Source: Sporotomaculum syntrophicum
GTDB taxonomy: Bacteria > Bacillota > Desulfotomaculia > Desulfotomaculales > Desulfallaceae
Direction of reading: 5' to 3'
DNA length: 64,000 nucleotides
Assembly: GCF_009932395.1 (NCBI RefSeq)
Contig: NZ_LSRS01000002.1
Span: forward strand, 385,077-449,076
The notes below the pieces were generated by a model. That model searched no databases and was not told the origin of the DNA. It was given only the letters and a program-made list of their open reading frames with translations. The position numbers were made by a program, and so were the translations under genes. Shown piece by piece: positions 9,153-17,419 of the stretch (its first letter is position 1; the number at the start of each line of letters is the position of its first letter).

Positions 9153-9974
9153 ATGAGTGGACAAGCGGAAAAACTGGCTAAACTACAGGCTCGGGCCCGG
9201 CAGATCAGGCGTGATATTGTGGCTATGGTGGGAGCGGCTGCTTCCGGCCACCCGGGCGGGTCACTGTCGGCAGCCGACATTGTAACTGCGCTGTATTTCG
9301 AGGTGATGCGCATCGACCCTCAAAATCCAGCCTGGCCGGAGCGGGATCGTTTTGTGTTATCCAAGGGCCACGCTGCGCCGGTGCTCTACGCCGCCCTGGC
9401 CGAGCGTGGTTATTTCCCGGTGGAGCAGCTAACCACGCTGCGTAAAATGGGCAGCCCGCTTCAGGGACACCCGGATATGCGTAAGGTGCCTGGGGTGGAG
9501 ATGACCACCGGGTCGCTGGGGCAGGGGTTGTCCGCGGCCAATGGCATGGCCCTGGCCGGCAAGCTGGATGGCAAGGATTACCGGGTGTTCGTGATGCTTG
9601 GGGACGGTGAATCGGAGGAAGGGCAGGTCTGGGAGGCCGCCATGGCTGCGGCCCACTATAAGCTGGACAACGTCATCGCCTTTTTAGATTACAATGGCCT
9701 GCAGATCGACGGTCGCTGTGATGTGGTGATGTCCTATGAGCCTTTGGCTGATAAATGGCGTGCCTTTGGCTGGGCGGTGCAGGAAATCGACGGGCATGAT
9801 TTTGAGCAAATTTTGTCGGCGATTGAACAGGCCAAGGCAATCCGGGGCAAGCCTAGCATAATTATCGCTAGGACCATCAAGGGCAAAGGCGTTTCCTTTA
9901 TGGAAAACGAGGCGAGCTGGCACGGCACGGCGCCCAAACCTGAGCAGGTGGAAAAGGCGCTGGCTGAGCTTTAG
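9153..9974 (+). CDS. Transketolase N-terminal subunit
   Basis: The protein is the thiamine-diphosphate-binding half of a split transketolase (~273 residues). The TPP/Mg motif is GDGESEEGQVWEA with the Asn downstream in LDYNGLQIDG. The family segments SGHPGGSLSAADIV and SKGHAAPVLYAALAERG are present. With the C-terminal subunit it transfers two-carbon ketol groups between sugar phosphates in the non-oxidative pentose phosphate pathway. ATG 9153 is 9 bases after GGAGG; the TTG immediately before it (9150) is also possible. Two-gene transketolases are common in anaerobic Firmicutes and archaea. Confidence 0.93.
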   Translation: MSGQAEKLAKLQARARQIRRDIVAMVGAAASGHPGGSLSAADIVTALYFEVMRIDPQNPAWPERDRFVLSKGHAAPVLYAALAERGYFPVEQLTTLRKMGSPLQGHPDMRKVPGVEMTTGSLGQGLSAANGMALAGKLDGKDYRVFVMLGDGESEEGQVWEAAMAAAHYKLDNVIAFLDYNGLQIDGRCDVVMSYEPLADKWRAFGWAVQEIDGHDFEQILSAIEQAKAIRGKPSIIIARTIKGKGVSFMENEASWHGTAPKPEQVEKALAEL

Positions 9975-10028
9975 GCGATAGCCTGCAGAGCTTGGACAAC
10001 GTTATTGTTCAATAGGAGGTTTGCATAA

Positions 10029-10976
10029 ATGACCAAGAAGATAGCTACCCGGGATGCATACGGCGCCACGCTGGTGGAACTGGGGGGGAAAAACCCCGCC
10101 GTGGTAGTGCTGGATGCGGATTTGTCCAAGTCCACCAAAACCTATGATTTCGGTCAAAAGTTTCCCAGCCGGTTTTTTAATATGGGAATTGCCGAGCAAA
10201 ATCTGATGGGTACCGCTGCAGGTCTGGCCGCAGCAGGGAAAATTGTATTTGCCAGTACCTTTGCCGTCTTTGGCACCGGGCGGGTGTACGACCAGATAAG
10301 GAACAGCATTGCTTACCCGCAGCTTAACGTAAAAATTGGGGCAACTCATGCCGGTCTTACGGTGGGTGAGGACGGTGCCTCCCACCAGATGCTGGAGGAT
10401 ATTGCGCTGATGCGCTGTCTGCCAAATATGACTGTATTCGTGCCCGCCGACAGCGTGGAAACCAGGGCGGCTGTGCTTGCTGCAGCGGAGATGGACGGGC
10501 CGGTGTATATCAGAATGGGACGTTCCGAGGTACCGGTGCTGCATGACGAAGCCAGCTTTAAATTTGTGCCCGGTAAGGCCGTTACCCTCAGGGAGGGCAA
10601 AGACGCGGCTATCGTAGCTTGCGGTATTATGGTAAACGTCGCGCTGGAAGCGGCGGAAACCTTGGCCGGACAGGGCGTGGATGTGCTGGTGCTGGATATG
10701 CATACCATAAAGCCGCTTGACGTAGAGGCGTTGGTGGCAGCAGCCCGGGCTGCGGGCGCCGTAGTCACCGCTGAGGAGCACAGCATCAATGGCGGCCTGG
10801 GCAGTGCCGTGGCCGAAGTACTGGTAGAGAATTACCCGGTACCTATGCGCCGGGTAGGCGTGCGGGATACCTTCGGTGAATCCGGCAAACCCCAGGCTTT
10901 GCTGGAGAAATATGGCCTGACGGCCGGCGATTTGGTCAGTGCGGTGCAAGAGGTGCTACAGCGCAAGTTTAAATAG
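10029..10976 (+). CDS. Transketolase C-terminal subunit
   Basis: This 315-residue partner of the preceding gene carries the pyrimidine-binding domain (FFNMGIAEQNLMGTAAGLA, which contains the catalytic Glu that activates TPP, and FGTGRVYDQIRNS) and the C-terminal domain (AAIVACGIMVNVALEAA and TAEEHSINGGLGSAVAEVL). It lies 54 bases after the N-terminal subunit behind AGGAGG, so the two are almost certainly co-translated. A related split architecture exists in some DXP synthase-like proteins, but motifs and pairing favour transketolase. Confidence 0.92.
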   Translation: MTKKIATRDAYGATLVELGGKNPAVVVLDADLSKSTKTYDFGQKFPSRFFNMGIAEQNLMGTAAGLAAAGKIVFASTFAVFGTGRVYDQIRNSIAYPQLNVKIGATHAGLTVGEDGASHQMLEDIALMRCLPNMTVFVPADSVETRAAVLAAAEMDGPVYIRMGRSEVPVLHDEASFKFVPGKAVTLREGKDAAIVACGIMVNVALEAAETLAGQGVDVLVLDMHTIKPLDVEALVAAARAAGAVVTAEEHSINGGLGSAVAEVLVENYPVPMRRVGVRDTFGESGKPQALLEKYGLTAGDLVSAVQEVLQRKFK

Positions 10977-11030
10977 TGATCAGGTACAGGCAATACCGGT
11001 TGTGCGCTAAGACACTAATATGTGCTAACA

Positions 11031-11060
11031 AAAAATACCCTGCGGGGTATTTTTGTTTTC
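11031..11060 (+). terminator. Terminator after transketolase genes
   Basis: A perfect 10-bp stem (AAAAATACCC with GGGTATTTTT, loop TGCG) is followed by GTTTTCCTTTT. Confidence 0.85.
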
Positions 11061-11068
11061 CTTTTGTT

Positions 11069-11097
11069 GCAGGATTTGCTTATCTGCTGTCGAAATG
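11069..11097 (+). promoter_or_regulatory. Candidate sigma-H promoter of ftsEX
   Basis: GCAGGATTT (11069-11077), 11 bases, then GTCGAAATG (11089-11097) matches the sigma-H pattern with one mismatch in GAAT. It lies 80 bases before the ftsE start. Confidence 0.45.
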
Positions 11098-11176
11098 CCA
11101 AATTGTTAAAGGAATTATTATTACACCTGTCGAAGTAATTTACATAATCACCGAAGTTTAGCAGATGAGGTACAAC

Positions 11177-11863
11177 ATGATTCAATTATACAACGTTTCT
11201 AAAACATATCAGAACAAGGTGCAAGCCCTTAATGGAATAACCTTGCACATTAATAAAGGTGAATTTGTTTTTTTAGTAGGACCCAGCGGGGCAGGTAAGT
11301 CTACCCTGACAAAATTAATTTGTCGGGAGGAACTGCCCACCCACGGGCAGGTTATCGTAAATGGCAGAAGCCTGCCCCGAATGAAGAACCGGCAGGTGCC
11401 TTACCTGCGCCGGAAGATGGGTATGGTGTACCAGGATTTCCGGCTGATACCTAATAAAACAGTTTTTGAAAACGTAGCCTTTGCTTTGGAAATAATTGGT
11501 GCCTCGCGCAGTGAGATAAGGCAGGCAGTGCCGGAGGCGCTGCGCATGGTGGGTATGGAAAAGAAGCTCAACATGCGTCCGTACCAGCTTTCCGGGGGCG
11601 AGCAACAGCGTACTGCCGTGGCCCGGGCTATTGTGAACAACCCGGCGTTGATTCTAGCGGATGAACCGACGGGCAATCTCGATCCTGATACTTCATGGGA
11701 ACTGATGAAGCTTTTTATGGACATCAATAGCCTGGGTACTACGATACTAATGGCCACCCATGCCTGGGATATAGTTGATGAGATGAAAAAGAGGGTGGTA
11801 CAGCTGGAAAATGGTGTTATTGTCCGGGACGAAGAAGGCGGGGTTTACGGTCATGATCATTAA
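11177..11863 (+). CDS. ftsE: Cell-division ABC-type ATPase FtsE
   Basis: This ABC ATPase of about 228 residues has Walker [10 protein letters not shown], a signature LSGGEQQR, Walker [13 protein letters not shown] and an H-loop MATHAWD. FtsE works with FtsX to control cell-wall hydrolases from the inner face of the membrane. ATG 11177 ([11 protein letters not shown]) matches the usual FtsE start and has GAGG 6 bases upstream; the in-frame ATG at 11165 overlaps that site. ftsX begins inside its last codons, and the M23 hydrolase activator gene follows, which supports the FtsEX assignment over a generic ABC ATPase. Confidence 0.95.
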   Translation: MIQLYNVSKTYQNKVQALNGITLHINKGEFVFLVGPSGAGKSTLTKLICREELPTHGQVIVNGRSLPRMKNRQVPYLRRKMGMVYQDFRLIPNKTVFENVAFALEIIGASRSEIRQAVPEALRMVGMEKKLNMRPYQLSGGEQQRTAVARAIVNNPALILADEPTGNLDPDTSWELMKLFMDINSLGTTILMATHAWDIVDEMKKRVVQLENGVIVRDEEGGVYGHDH

Positions 11864-12740
11864 CACCATTTTCTATTATTTTCGTGAGGCAGCGACCTCC
11901 TTAATTCGCAACAGCTGGCTGACGGTTGCTTCGGTAGGCACGATTATTATCTCGCTGCTGATTCTGGGCAGCTCAGTGCTGCTGGTGTTGAATGTACGGG
12001 AGGTGGCGTCGGATTTAGAGTCCAGTTTGGAGATTACTGTGTTCCTGGATGATGGTTTGGAGCAGGAACGGTTGGAGCAATTGGAGGAAGAGATCAAATT
12101 CGTGCCCGGGGTGAGCTCGGTTAACTTTGTTACCAAAGAACAAGCCCTGGAAAACTTAAAAGAAAGTTTTGGGGATAAAGCTGAGCTGCTTAGCGGTCTG
12201 GAGAAGGATAATCCCCTGCCAAATTCCTATACGGTGAAAACCAGGGAGGCTAATATGGTGCCCAGTGCAGCCCGGCAGTTAACTGAACTGGAGGGTGTTG
12301 ATCAGGTGCGCTATGGGCAGGGAGTGGTGGAAAACTTGCTGGCTTTAACTCACTGGGTTCGCATTTGGGGCACGCTGGCCCTGCTTGTACTGGGTGTAGC
12401 GGCGGTACTATTAATCGCTACTACCATTCGGATGTCGGTGTTTGCCCGGCGGCGGGAGATCGGGATTATGAAAATGCTGGGTGCGACTAATATTTTTGTG
12501 CGCATGCCCTTTATGTTAGAGGGGATGATTATCGGGCTGACGGGTGGTTTTGTTGCTGCAGTGATGATTCATTTTGGTTACGCGTCGCTGCTGAACAAGG
12601 TCATGATCTCCTTGCCTTTTATTCATTTAGTCGATGACTCAAATAGTATATACCAGGTGCTGGGTGCCTTGTTAGGTGCGGGTTTTTTAATCGGCACCCT
12701 GGGCAGTGCAATTTCATTGCGCCGGTTTTTAAAGGTTTAG
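11853..12740 (+). CDS. ftsX: Cell-division ABC transporter permease FtsX
   Basis: This ~295-residue membrane protein has an N-terminal cytoplasmic segment and first helix (~20-45), an extracellular domain (~50-165), then three C-terminal helices of an FtsX permease domain with TIRMSVFARRREIGIMKMLGA split around the second loop; the REIGIMKMLGAT segment is diagnostic. FtsX transmits FtsE ATPase cycles to extracellular murein-hydrolase activators. ATG 11853 overlaps the end of ftsE by 11 bases, showing translational coupling. In Bacillus FtsEX activates the hydrolase CwlO; here the M23 protein just downstream is the likely partner. Confidence 0.95.
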   Translation: MIINTIFYYFREAATSLIRNSWLTVASVGTIIISLLILGSSVLLVLNVREVASDLESSLEITVFLDDGLEQERLEQLEEEIKFVPGVSSVNFVTKEQALENLKESFGDKAELLSGLEKDNPLPNSYTVKTREANMVPSAARQLTELEGVDQVRYGQGVVENLLALTHWVRIWGTLALLVLGVAAVLLIATTIRMSVFARRREIGIMKMLGATNIFVRMPFMLEGMIIGLTGGFVAAVMIHFGYASLLNKVMISLPFIHLVDDSNSIYQVLGALLGAGFLIGTLGSAISLRRFLKV

Positions 12741-12830
12741 CGTGGCTTAGCGGAGGGATGGCGCGCAGCATAATTATTTCTTTATCAAGCTGGTAATTAA
12801 TTGGAATAGATAATGTGGGGAGGAGCTATA

Positions 12831-13970
12831 GTGCGTTCGGTGGGTAATTCTAGCTGGAAAACTAAGTTTATTGCGTTAACACTGGGTACTGTTATGGTTC
12901 TGGGGTGTGGGACGGCGTACGGTGCCAGCCTGCAGGAATTGCTGCAGCAAACCAGGCAGAAAATTAGTCAGATAAAACAGCAGCAGGAGGACAAACAGGA
13001 GCAAATCAAGGATTTTACCAGTGAGGCGGCTGTGCTGGACCAGCAGATTGCGCAGAAGAACCGGGAAATTAGTGGTTTGCGGGCTCAGCTGGATGTTGCG
13101 ATGGCCAAGCTGGCACGAAATGAAAGAGAAATAGCCGTGGCTGAAGAGGAACTACAGAAAAGCACTGATGAATTGCACAAACGTGTGCGGGGTATGTATA
13201 TAAACGGTAATGTGCAGTATATTGAGGTGTTGCTGGCGTCCAGCAGCTTCGGCGAGTTTTTGAACCGCTATGAGATGCTTAAACGGGTGGTAGACCGCGA
13301 TGTGGGCATTGTCAAAGAGGTGGAGGCGCGCAAACAGGAATTGGAAAATATGCGCCAGGCGCTGGCTAAGCAGAAGGAAAATATTGCTGCTTTAATGCGG
13401 CAGCAGGAGGCGGCCCGCCAGGAGCTGGCCTCCAGGAGCGCCCAGAAAAAGCAAGTAGTCGCCCAGGCTAAGCAGGATATGACTAAATACCAGGCTGAAA
13501 TAGACCGGCTGGAACGGCAGGAGGAGGATATTATCCGGCGCATATCTATGCAAAGCATGAGCAGCGGCCAGCCTGTGGCCACCGGTGCTTATTGTTGGCC
13601 GTTGCCGGGGCATACGTCTATTTCGTCACCGTTTGGTTACCGGACGCACCCCATCTTAAAAACTTCGCGGCTGCACAGCGGCATTGATATTCCTGCTCCC
13701 ACAGGAACAACAGTACTGGCAACTCAGGGCGGGCGGGTGATTAATACCAGCTATATGAGCGGTTATGGTAACGTGGTCATGATTGATCACGGCGGCGGAG
13801 TCGTTTCGCTGTATGCACATTTATCTGCCCATTTGGTGGGCAATGGCGCGGTAGTTGCCAAGGGACAGGCCATTGCCCGGGTGGGCAGCACTGGTATGTC
13901 CACCGGGCCTCACCTGCATTTTGAAATGAGGGTCAACGGTTCGGCCGTTAACCCTAGAAATTATGTGTAA
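12831..13970 (+). CDS. Secreted murein hydrolase activator (coiled coil plus M23/LytM)
   Basis: This protein of about 379 residues has an N-terminal signal peptide ([18 protein letters not shown] region), a long Gln/Glu/Lys-rich coiled coil (~30-235) and a C-terminal M23 peptidase domain (~255-375). The zinc motifs are present: HSGIDIP and HLHFEMR, with [12 protein letters not shown] between. It resembles EnvC-type activators and may cut or regulate peptidoglycan cleavage at the septum. The start is GTG 12831, seven bases after GGAGGAG; an ATG at 12813 lies upstream of that site. It follows ftsEX directly, as expected for an FtsEX-controlled partner. Confidence 0.9.
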   Translation: MRSVGNSSWKTKFIALTLGTVMVLGCGTAYGASLQELLQQTRQKISQIKQQQEDKQEQIKDFTSEAAVLDQQIAQKNREISGLRAQLDVAMAKLARNEREIAVAEEELQKSTDELHKRVRGMYINGNVQYIEVLLASSSFGEFLNRYEMLKRVVDRDVGIVKEVEARKQELENMRQALAKQKENIAALMRQQEAARQELASRSAQKKQVVAQAKQDMTKYQAEIDRLERQEEDIIRRISMQSMSSGQPVATGAYCWPLPGHTSISSPFGYRTHPILKTSRLHSGIDIPAPTGTTVLATQGGRVINTSYMSGYGNVVMIDHGGGVVSLYAHLSAHLVGNGAVVAKGQAIARVGSTGMSTGPHLHFEMRVNGSAVNPRNYV

Positions 13971-13998
13971 AACGCCTGCGAGGGCGGCTGACTTAACC

Positions 13999-14040
13999 AG
14001 GGACAGTTGTCTCCATCCGTGAGGCGGGCTGTCCCTTTAA
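13999..14040 (+). terminator. Terminator after the M23 gene
   Basis: AGGGACAG (13999-14006) pairs with CTGTCCCT (14029-14036), followed by TTAAAATTTG. The loop is long (22 bases). Confidence 0.6.
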
Positions 14041-14121
14041 AATTTGTTGTAATTGTTCTGCTCTATGTGTAGTATAATATGGTATATAATTAATTCCGGA
14101 AAATGGCAGGTGGCTGTGGCT

Positions 14122-15276
14122 ATGAATGGATACTACAGGGATAGAAGTGGCGGCATCTCACGCTGGTTGACGGTGCTGGCCATTGTTTTTTTTGCTTTCT
14201 TTGTGTTGGTGGGAGCAGTAATTGGCAGTAACTATCAGCACCTGGGCAATTTACTTAAAGTGATATCCCTGGTGCGCACCCAGTATATCGAGCCGGTACA
14301 AGTTACCGAGCTGGTTGACGGGGCTACTCGGGGCATTGTGGATGCGCTGGAGGATCCCTACTCGGTCTACCTGGACCCACAGACCTTTAAGCAGCTGCAG
14401 GAGCAAATCACCGGCAGCTTTGGCGGCCTGGGCATACTGGTGGGGTTGAATAAGGAGGAAATGCTCACCGTAGTACGGGTGTATGATCATACGCCTGCTG
14501 CGGAAGCGGGTGTACAGGCAGGCGATATCATTACCGGTATTGATGCGCGTGATGTGCAGGGGCTGGATTTGGATACCGCTGTTGGCCTGATGCGCGGTCC
14601 GGTGGGCAGTAAAATTAGGCTCAGCGTGCTGCGGGAGGGACATGCGGAACCACTAGAGTTTAAAATAACCAGGCAGGAAATAAGTGTCCCCACCGTGGAG
14701 GGAGAACTGCTGCCCGATTCTTCTATTGGCTATATAGCCATCAGCCAGTTTAATGAAAAAACTTCAAATGAAATGATGCAAATACTGGGCAAACTTAAGG
14801 GGCAGGGAATGCAGGGAATTATTTTGGATTTACGCGATAATCCAGGTGGTGAATTAACTGCTGCTACCCAGGTGGCGGATAATTTTATTCCCAAGGGGCC
14901 CATAGTGTATATTGATTACCGGACAGGTAAGGAGGAAATTAGAGAAGCAGACGATGATTATCTCAAACTGCCTCTGGCTGTGCTGGTCAACGGGGGCAGT
15001 GCCAGCGCCTCTGAAATCCTGGCCGGGGCTGTTAAGGATACTGAAGCAGGTGTTTTAGTGGGCACCAAGACCTTCGGCAAGGGCATTGTGCAAACAGTGT
15101 ACACCCTGGATAATGATGCCGGCCTGAAGCTGACCACAGCCCGCTACCTGACGCCGAAGAAGAAGGATATCCATAAAAAAGGCGTACTGCCCGATGTGGT
15201 GGTGGAAAACCTGCCTGACCAGCCCGGTGACGAACAGCTGGATAAAGCTATTGCGCTGGTGAAACAGAAATTATAG
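14122..15276 (+). CDS. C-terminal processing protease CtpA/CtpB type (S41)
   Basis: This ~384-residue protease has one N-terminal membrane anchor (WLTVLAIVFFAFFVLVGAVIG region), a PDZ domain (~95-170 with SFGGLGILVG and DHTPAAEAGVQAGDII) and an S41 protease core. The catalytic Ser is in NGGSASASEILAGA and the Lys in FGKGIVQTV, with the substrate segment LDLRDNPGGEL. It degrades or trims extracytoplasmic proteins; Bacillus CtpB relatives act in sporulation signalling. I chose ATG 14122 because AGGTGG lies about 9 bases before it. The neighbouring ftsEX and M23 genes are a common Firmicutes cluster. Confidence 0.92.
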   Translation: MNGYYRDRSGGISRWLTVLAIVFFAFFVLVGAVIGSNYQHLGNLLKVISLVRTQYIEPVQVTELVDGATRGIVDALEDPYSVYLDPQTFKQLQEQITGSFGGLGILVGLNKEEMLTVVRVYDHTPAAEAGVQAGDIITGIDARDVQGLDLDTAVGLMRGPVGSKIRLSVLREGHAEPLEFKITRQEISVPTVEGELLPDSSIGYIAISQFNEKTSNEMMQILGKLKGQGMQGIILDLRDNPGGELTAATQVADNFIPKGPIVYIDYRTGKEEIREADDDYLKLPLAVLVNGGSASASEILAGAVKDTEAGVLVGTKTFGKGIVQTVYTLDNDAGLKLTTARYLTPKKKDIHKKGVLPDVVVENLPDQPGDEQLDKAIALVKQKL

Positions 15277-15304
15277 CTGCCGGCAAGCGTTTGAGGTGAG
15301 TGCA

Positions 15305-16546
15305 ATGTTTCCTTTTGCTGATATACTCCCTTTGATTATTGTGAGTATAGGGGCTATGCTGTGGGAGCCCGTGTTCTGGGTGGTGGTGCTGCTTATTGGG
15401 CTTCAGTTCTGGCGGATGCACGGCATGCGGTCAAGTATTTATGGGGTTGCGCTGAAATCCTCCCTTTGGTCTGAGGTGGGCACCATTATTCTGACAGGGT
15501 TGCTGGGCGGTATATTGGGCAGTTTGCTCATGGTGTTCATAGGGGTGACCCTGGCCGAGTCCGGCTTAATTTACCTCTGGCCGCTGGCCATCCTATTGAT
15601 GCTGGTGGATGCGCGTTTTCTTTGTTTTGCCTACGCAGGCGGAATACTGGCTCTTTCCCATCTGCTGTTTGGCTTTCCCCGGGTGAATGTCTCCCAGGTG
15701 CTGGCTCTGGTTGCCGTGCTGCACATGGTGGAGAGTATGCTGATCTTCTTTAGCGGGCATCTCGGCGCGGTGCCTGCTTTTTTTCGAGATCGTGCTGGGC
15801 GGGTGGTCGGCGGGTTTACGCTGCAAAAGCTCTGGCCGATCCCCATTACAGCCCTGGCTGTTATGGTGGGTGTTGCTGCCCCGCCGGGCAGTGTGGACAT
15901 GCCCGAATGGTGGCCCTTGATTCAACCCGGTGGGGAGGGTACTGAGGATATAGTCTATACTCTAATGCCTGTGGTGGCGGCGCTGGGCTATGGTGATATG
16001 GCGATTTGCCGGAGCCCGCGACAAAAAGGACGAATATCTGCGGGGTACCTGGCACTGTATAGTTTGCTGCTGCTGGTTCTAGCGGTGCTGGCCAGCCGCT
16101 CCCTGCTGCTGGGAGTGCTGGCTGCCCTGTTTGCCCCCCTGGGCCATGAAACGGTCATTTACATCGGACGCCGGTTGGAGATGGAGGGGGAGCCCATCCA
16201 TGTACCCCATGCAGGCGGCCTGGCGGTGCTGGATGTGGTACCGAAATCTCCTGCCTGGCAGACCGGGCTGCGTTCGGGCGATTTGCTGGTACAAGTCAAC
16301 GGCGTGCCGGTGCACAGCCGGGCGGATTTAGCGGTGCTGATGTACGCAGAGGGCCCAGCCCTGGAGATGGTCTATGTTAACAGCAAGGGGCGGCGTATTC
16401 GGCGACGGCTGCTGGTCCAGGCTAATGAACCGCTGGGTATCTTACCGGTACCCGAGGGTGACGAGCAGGAAGGGGTGGTGGAATTAAGTACCGCCGGGCC
16501 GCTGAGTCGTTATTTTACTGCGCTCTGGAGGCGGCTGGGCAATTAA
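15305..16546 (+). CDS. PDZ domain-containing polytopic membrane protein
   Basis: This ~413-residue protein has eight or more hydrophobic segments over residues ~5-285, then a C-terminal PDZ domain (~300-385: HAGGLAVLDVVPKSPAWQTG and RSGDLLVQVNGVPVHSRADL). It resembles the Firmicutes PDZ membrane proteins found beside ftsEX-ctp clusters (MinJ/YvjB-neighbourhood type), whose roles include topological control of cell division. The start is ATG 15305 with GAGGTGA 5 bases upstream, 28 bases after the protease gene, so the two probably share a transcript. The exact function is not known to me. Confidence 0.8.
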   Translation: MFPFADILPLIIVSIGAMLWEPVFWVVVLLIGLQFWRMHGMRSSIYGVALKSSLWSEVGTIILTGLLGGILGSLLMVFIGVTLAESGLIYLWPLAILLMLVDARFLCFAYAGGILALSHLLFGFPRVNVSQVLALVAVLHMVESMLIFFSGHLGAVPAFFRDRAGRVVGGFTLQKLWPIPITALAVMVGVAAPPGSVDMPEWWPLIQPGGEGTEDIVYTLMPVVAALGYGDMAICRSPRQKGRISAGYLALYSLLLLVLAVLASRSLLLGVLAALFAPLGHETVIYIGRRLEMEGEPIHVPHAGGLAVLDVVPKSPAWQTGLRSGDLLVQVNGVPVHSRADLAVLMYAEGPALEMVYVNSKGRRIRRRLLVQANEPLGILPVPEGDEQEGVVELSTAGPLSRYFTALWRRLGN

Positions 16547-16576
16547 GAGCCGTTAGGGCCGGCTACAAATTCGGCG

Positions 16577-16606
16577 TTGACAGGCATGTTTTAGCATGTC
16601 TATAAT
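16577..16606 (+). promoter_or_regulatory. Sigma-A-like promoter in the gap before the HAM1-like gene
   Basis: TTGACA (16577-16582), 18 bases, TATAAT (16601-16606). Transcription from here would reach the hairpin terminator at 16678-16720 before the next gene, giving a short RNA of about 105 bases that includes a copy of the dispersed repeat. Confidence 0.5.
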
Positions 16607-16619
16607 TTAACCAGGAATT

Positions 16620-16648
16620 GGGGTCAGGCTTAAACTTTCTTAAACTTA
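16620..16648 (+). repeat. Dispersed repeat copy 1 (RAYT-associated family)
   Basis: A 29-base copy of the element beginning GGGGTCAGGCTTAAAC and ending CTTAAACTTA. It is identical over its length to the copy at 28502-28530 and sits in the gap upstream of the HAM1/SIR2 locus. See the repeat entries at 23346, 28502, 29454, 29526, 32513 and 32581. Confidence 0.85.
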
Positions 16649-16677
16649 TTGCTGCTGTAGCTGAATAACTTGTAAAC

Positions 16678-16720
16678 AAGCCCGCCGTTGTGTTGTATGT
16701 CAGCTACCGGTGGGCTTTAG
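16678..16720 (+). terminator. Terminator between the PDZ gene and the HAM1-like gene
   Basis: A 10-bp stem (AAGCCCGCCG with CGGTGGGCTT, one G-T pair), loop of 20 bases, followed by TAGCTTTGTTT. Confidence 0.65.
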
Positions 16721-16757
16721 CTTTGTTTCACCTGGTTGCCGGTTCAGTGGCAAGGAT

Positions 16758-16786
16758 TTGGCGTTGGTTTGCAGAAATTGTACAAT
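16758..16786 (+). promoter_or_regulatory. Candidate promoter of the HAM1-SIR2 operon
   Basis: TTGGCG (16758-16763), a 17-base spacer and TACAAT (16781-16786) lie about 70 bases before the TTG start of the HAM1-like gene and downstream of the terminator at 16720, so the operon probably has its own transcript. Confidence 0.5.
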
Positions 16787-16855
16787 ATATAAGAAATGCA
16801 TTGAGGTGCTAATATAATAATGAGACGGCTTGTTAAGGAGAGGCTGTGATATTAA

Positions 16856-17419
16856 TTGTCTAAACCAATGCGTTTTGTAACCAGCAACCCGCAAAAAATA
16901 TCTGAATATGAGCAGTTGCTAGCTCCTCATCAGTTTATCCCGGTGCGTTTAAATGTCCGACAACCCCAGGGGGATAACCAGCGGGAGGTGGTGCGGTGCA
17001 AGCTGCTGCTGGCCTACACCGAAAAAAGGGCCCGGTTGTTTGTGGACCACACAGGAATCAGTGTAGTAGCCTGGAATGGTTTGCCGGGAGGTATGACCAG
17101 GGAAATTTGGGGACAGCTGGGTATTGCCGGTTTTCTTCGACTGCTGCAGTGTGATGTTAACCGGCAGGCTACGGTACGCACCATTATCGGGTATTGCGAC
17201 GGACGACAAATTTATACTTTCGAAGCCGAACTGGAGGGGGTCATCGCTGCTGAGCCCGATGGGTTGGCGAACACCTGGGAAAGTATATTTATACCTGCCG
17301 GATATGACCGGACGCTAGCTGCGCTGCCTCTGGAGGAGAAATTGCAAATATCGACCCGAGGTCAGGCAGCACAAAAATTTAAGGAGTTTTTATCCCAGCA
17401 GGCGGTGAGGATATGGTAA
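16856..17419 (+). CDS. HAM1/RdgB/ITPA-like protein with altered active site, KomB-like
   Basis: This 187-residue protein has the fold-defining segments of non-canonical purine NTP pyrophosphatases: FVTSNPQKISEYEQLL (~7-22, the TGNxxK motif), VDHTGISVVAWNGLPGG (~63-79), WESIFIPAGYDRTLAALP (~141-158) and EKLQISTRGQA (~161-171). It is closer in layout to eukaryotic ITPA than to RdgB. The Asp that acts as general base in ED(S/T)GL is His65, the Asp of the FGxDP/WDP motif is Glu142, and the SHR His is Thr167. It may therefore bind ITP/dITP-like nucleotides without cutting them. Its last codons overlap the SIR2-like gene. The start is TTG 16856 after AAGGAGAGG. Confidence 0.8.
   Translation: MSKPMRFVTSNPQKISEYEQLLAPHQFIPVRLNVRQPQGDNQREVVRCKLLLAYTEKRARLFVDHTGISVVAWNGLPGGMTREIWGQLGIAGFLRLLQCDVNRQATVRTIIGYCDGRQIYTFEAELEGVIAAEPDGLANTWESIFIPAGYDRTLAALPLEEKLQISTRGQAAQKFKEFLSQQAVRIW

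Noticed and set aside
10002..10949. 315-codon frame opposite the transketolase C-terminal gene
   Set aside because: Antisense to a clear enzyme gene, no ribosome site, odd composition (His/Gln-rich).
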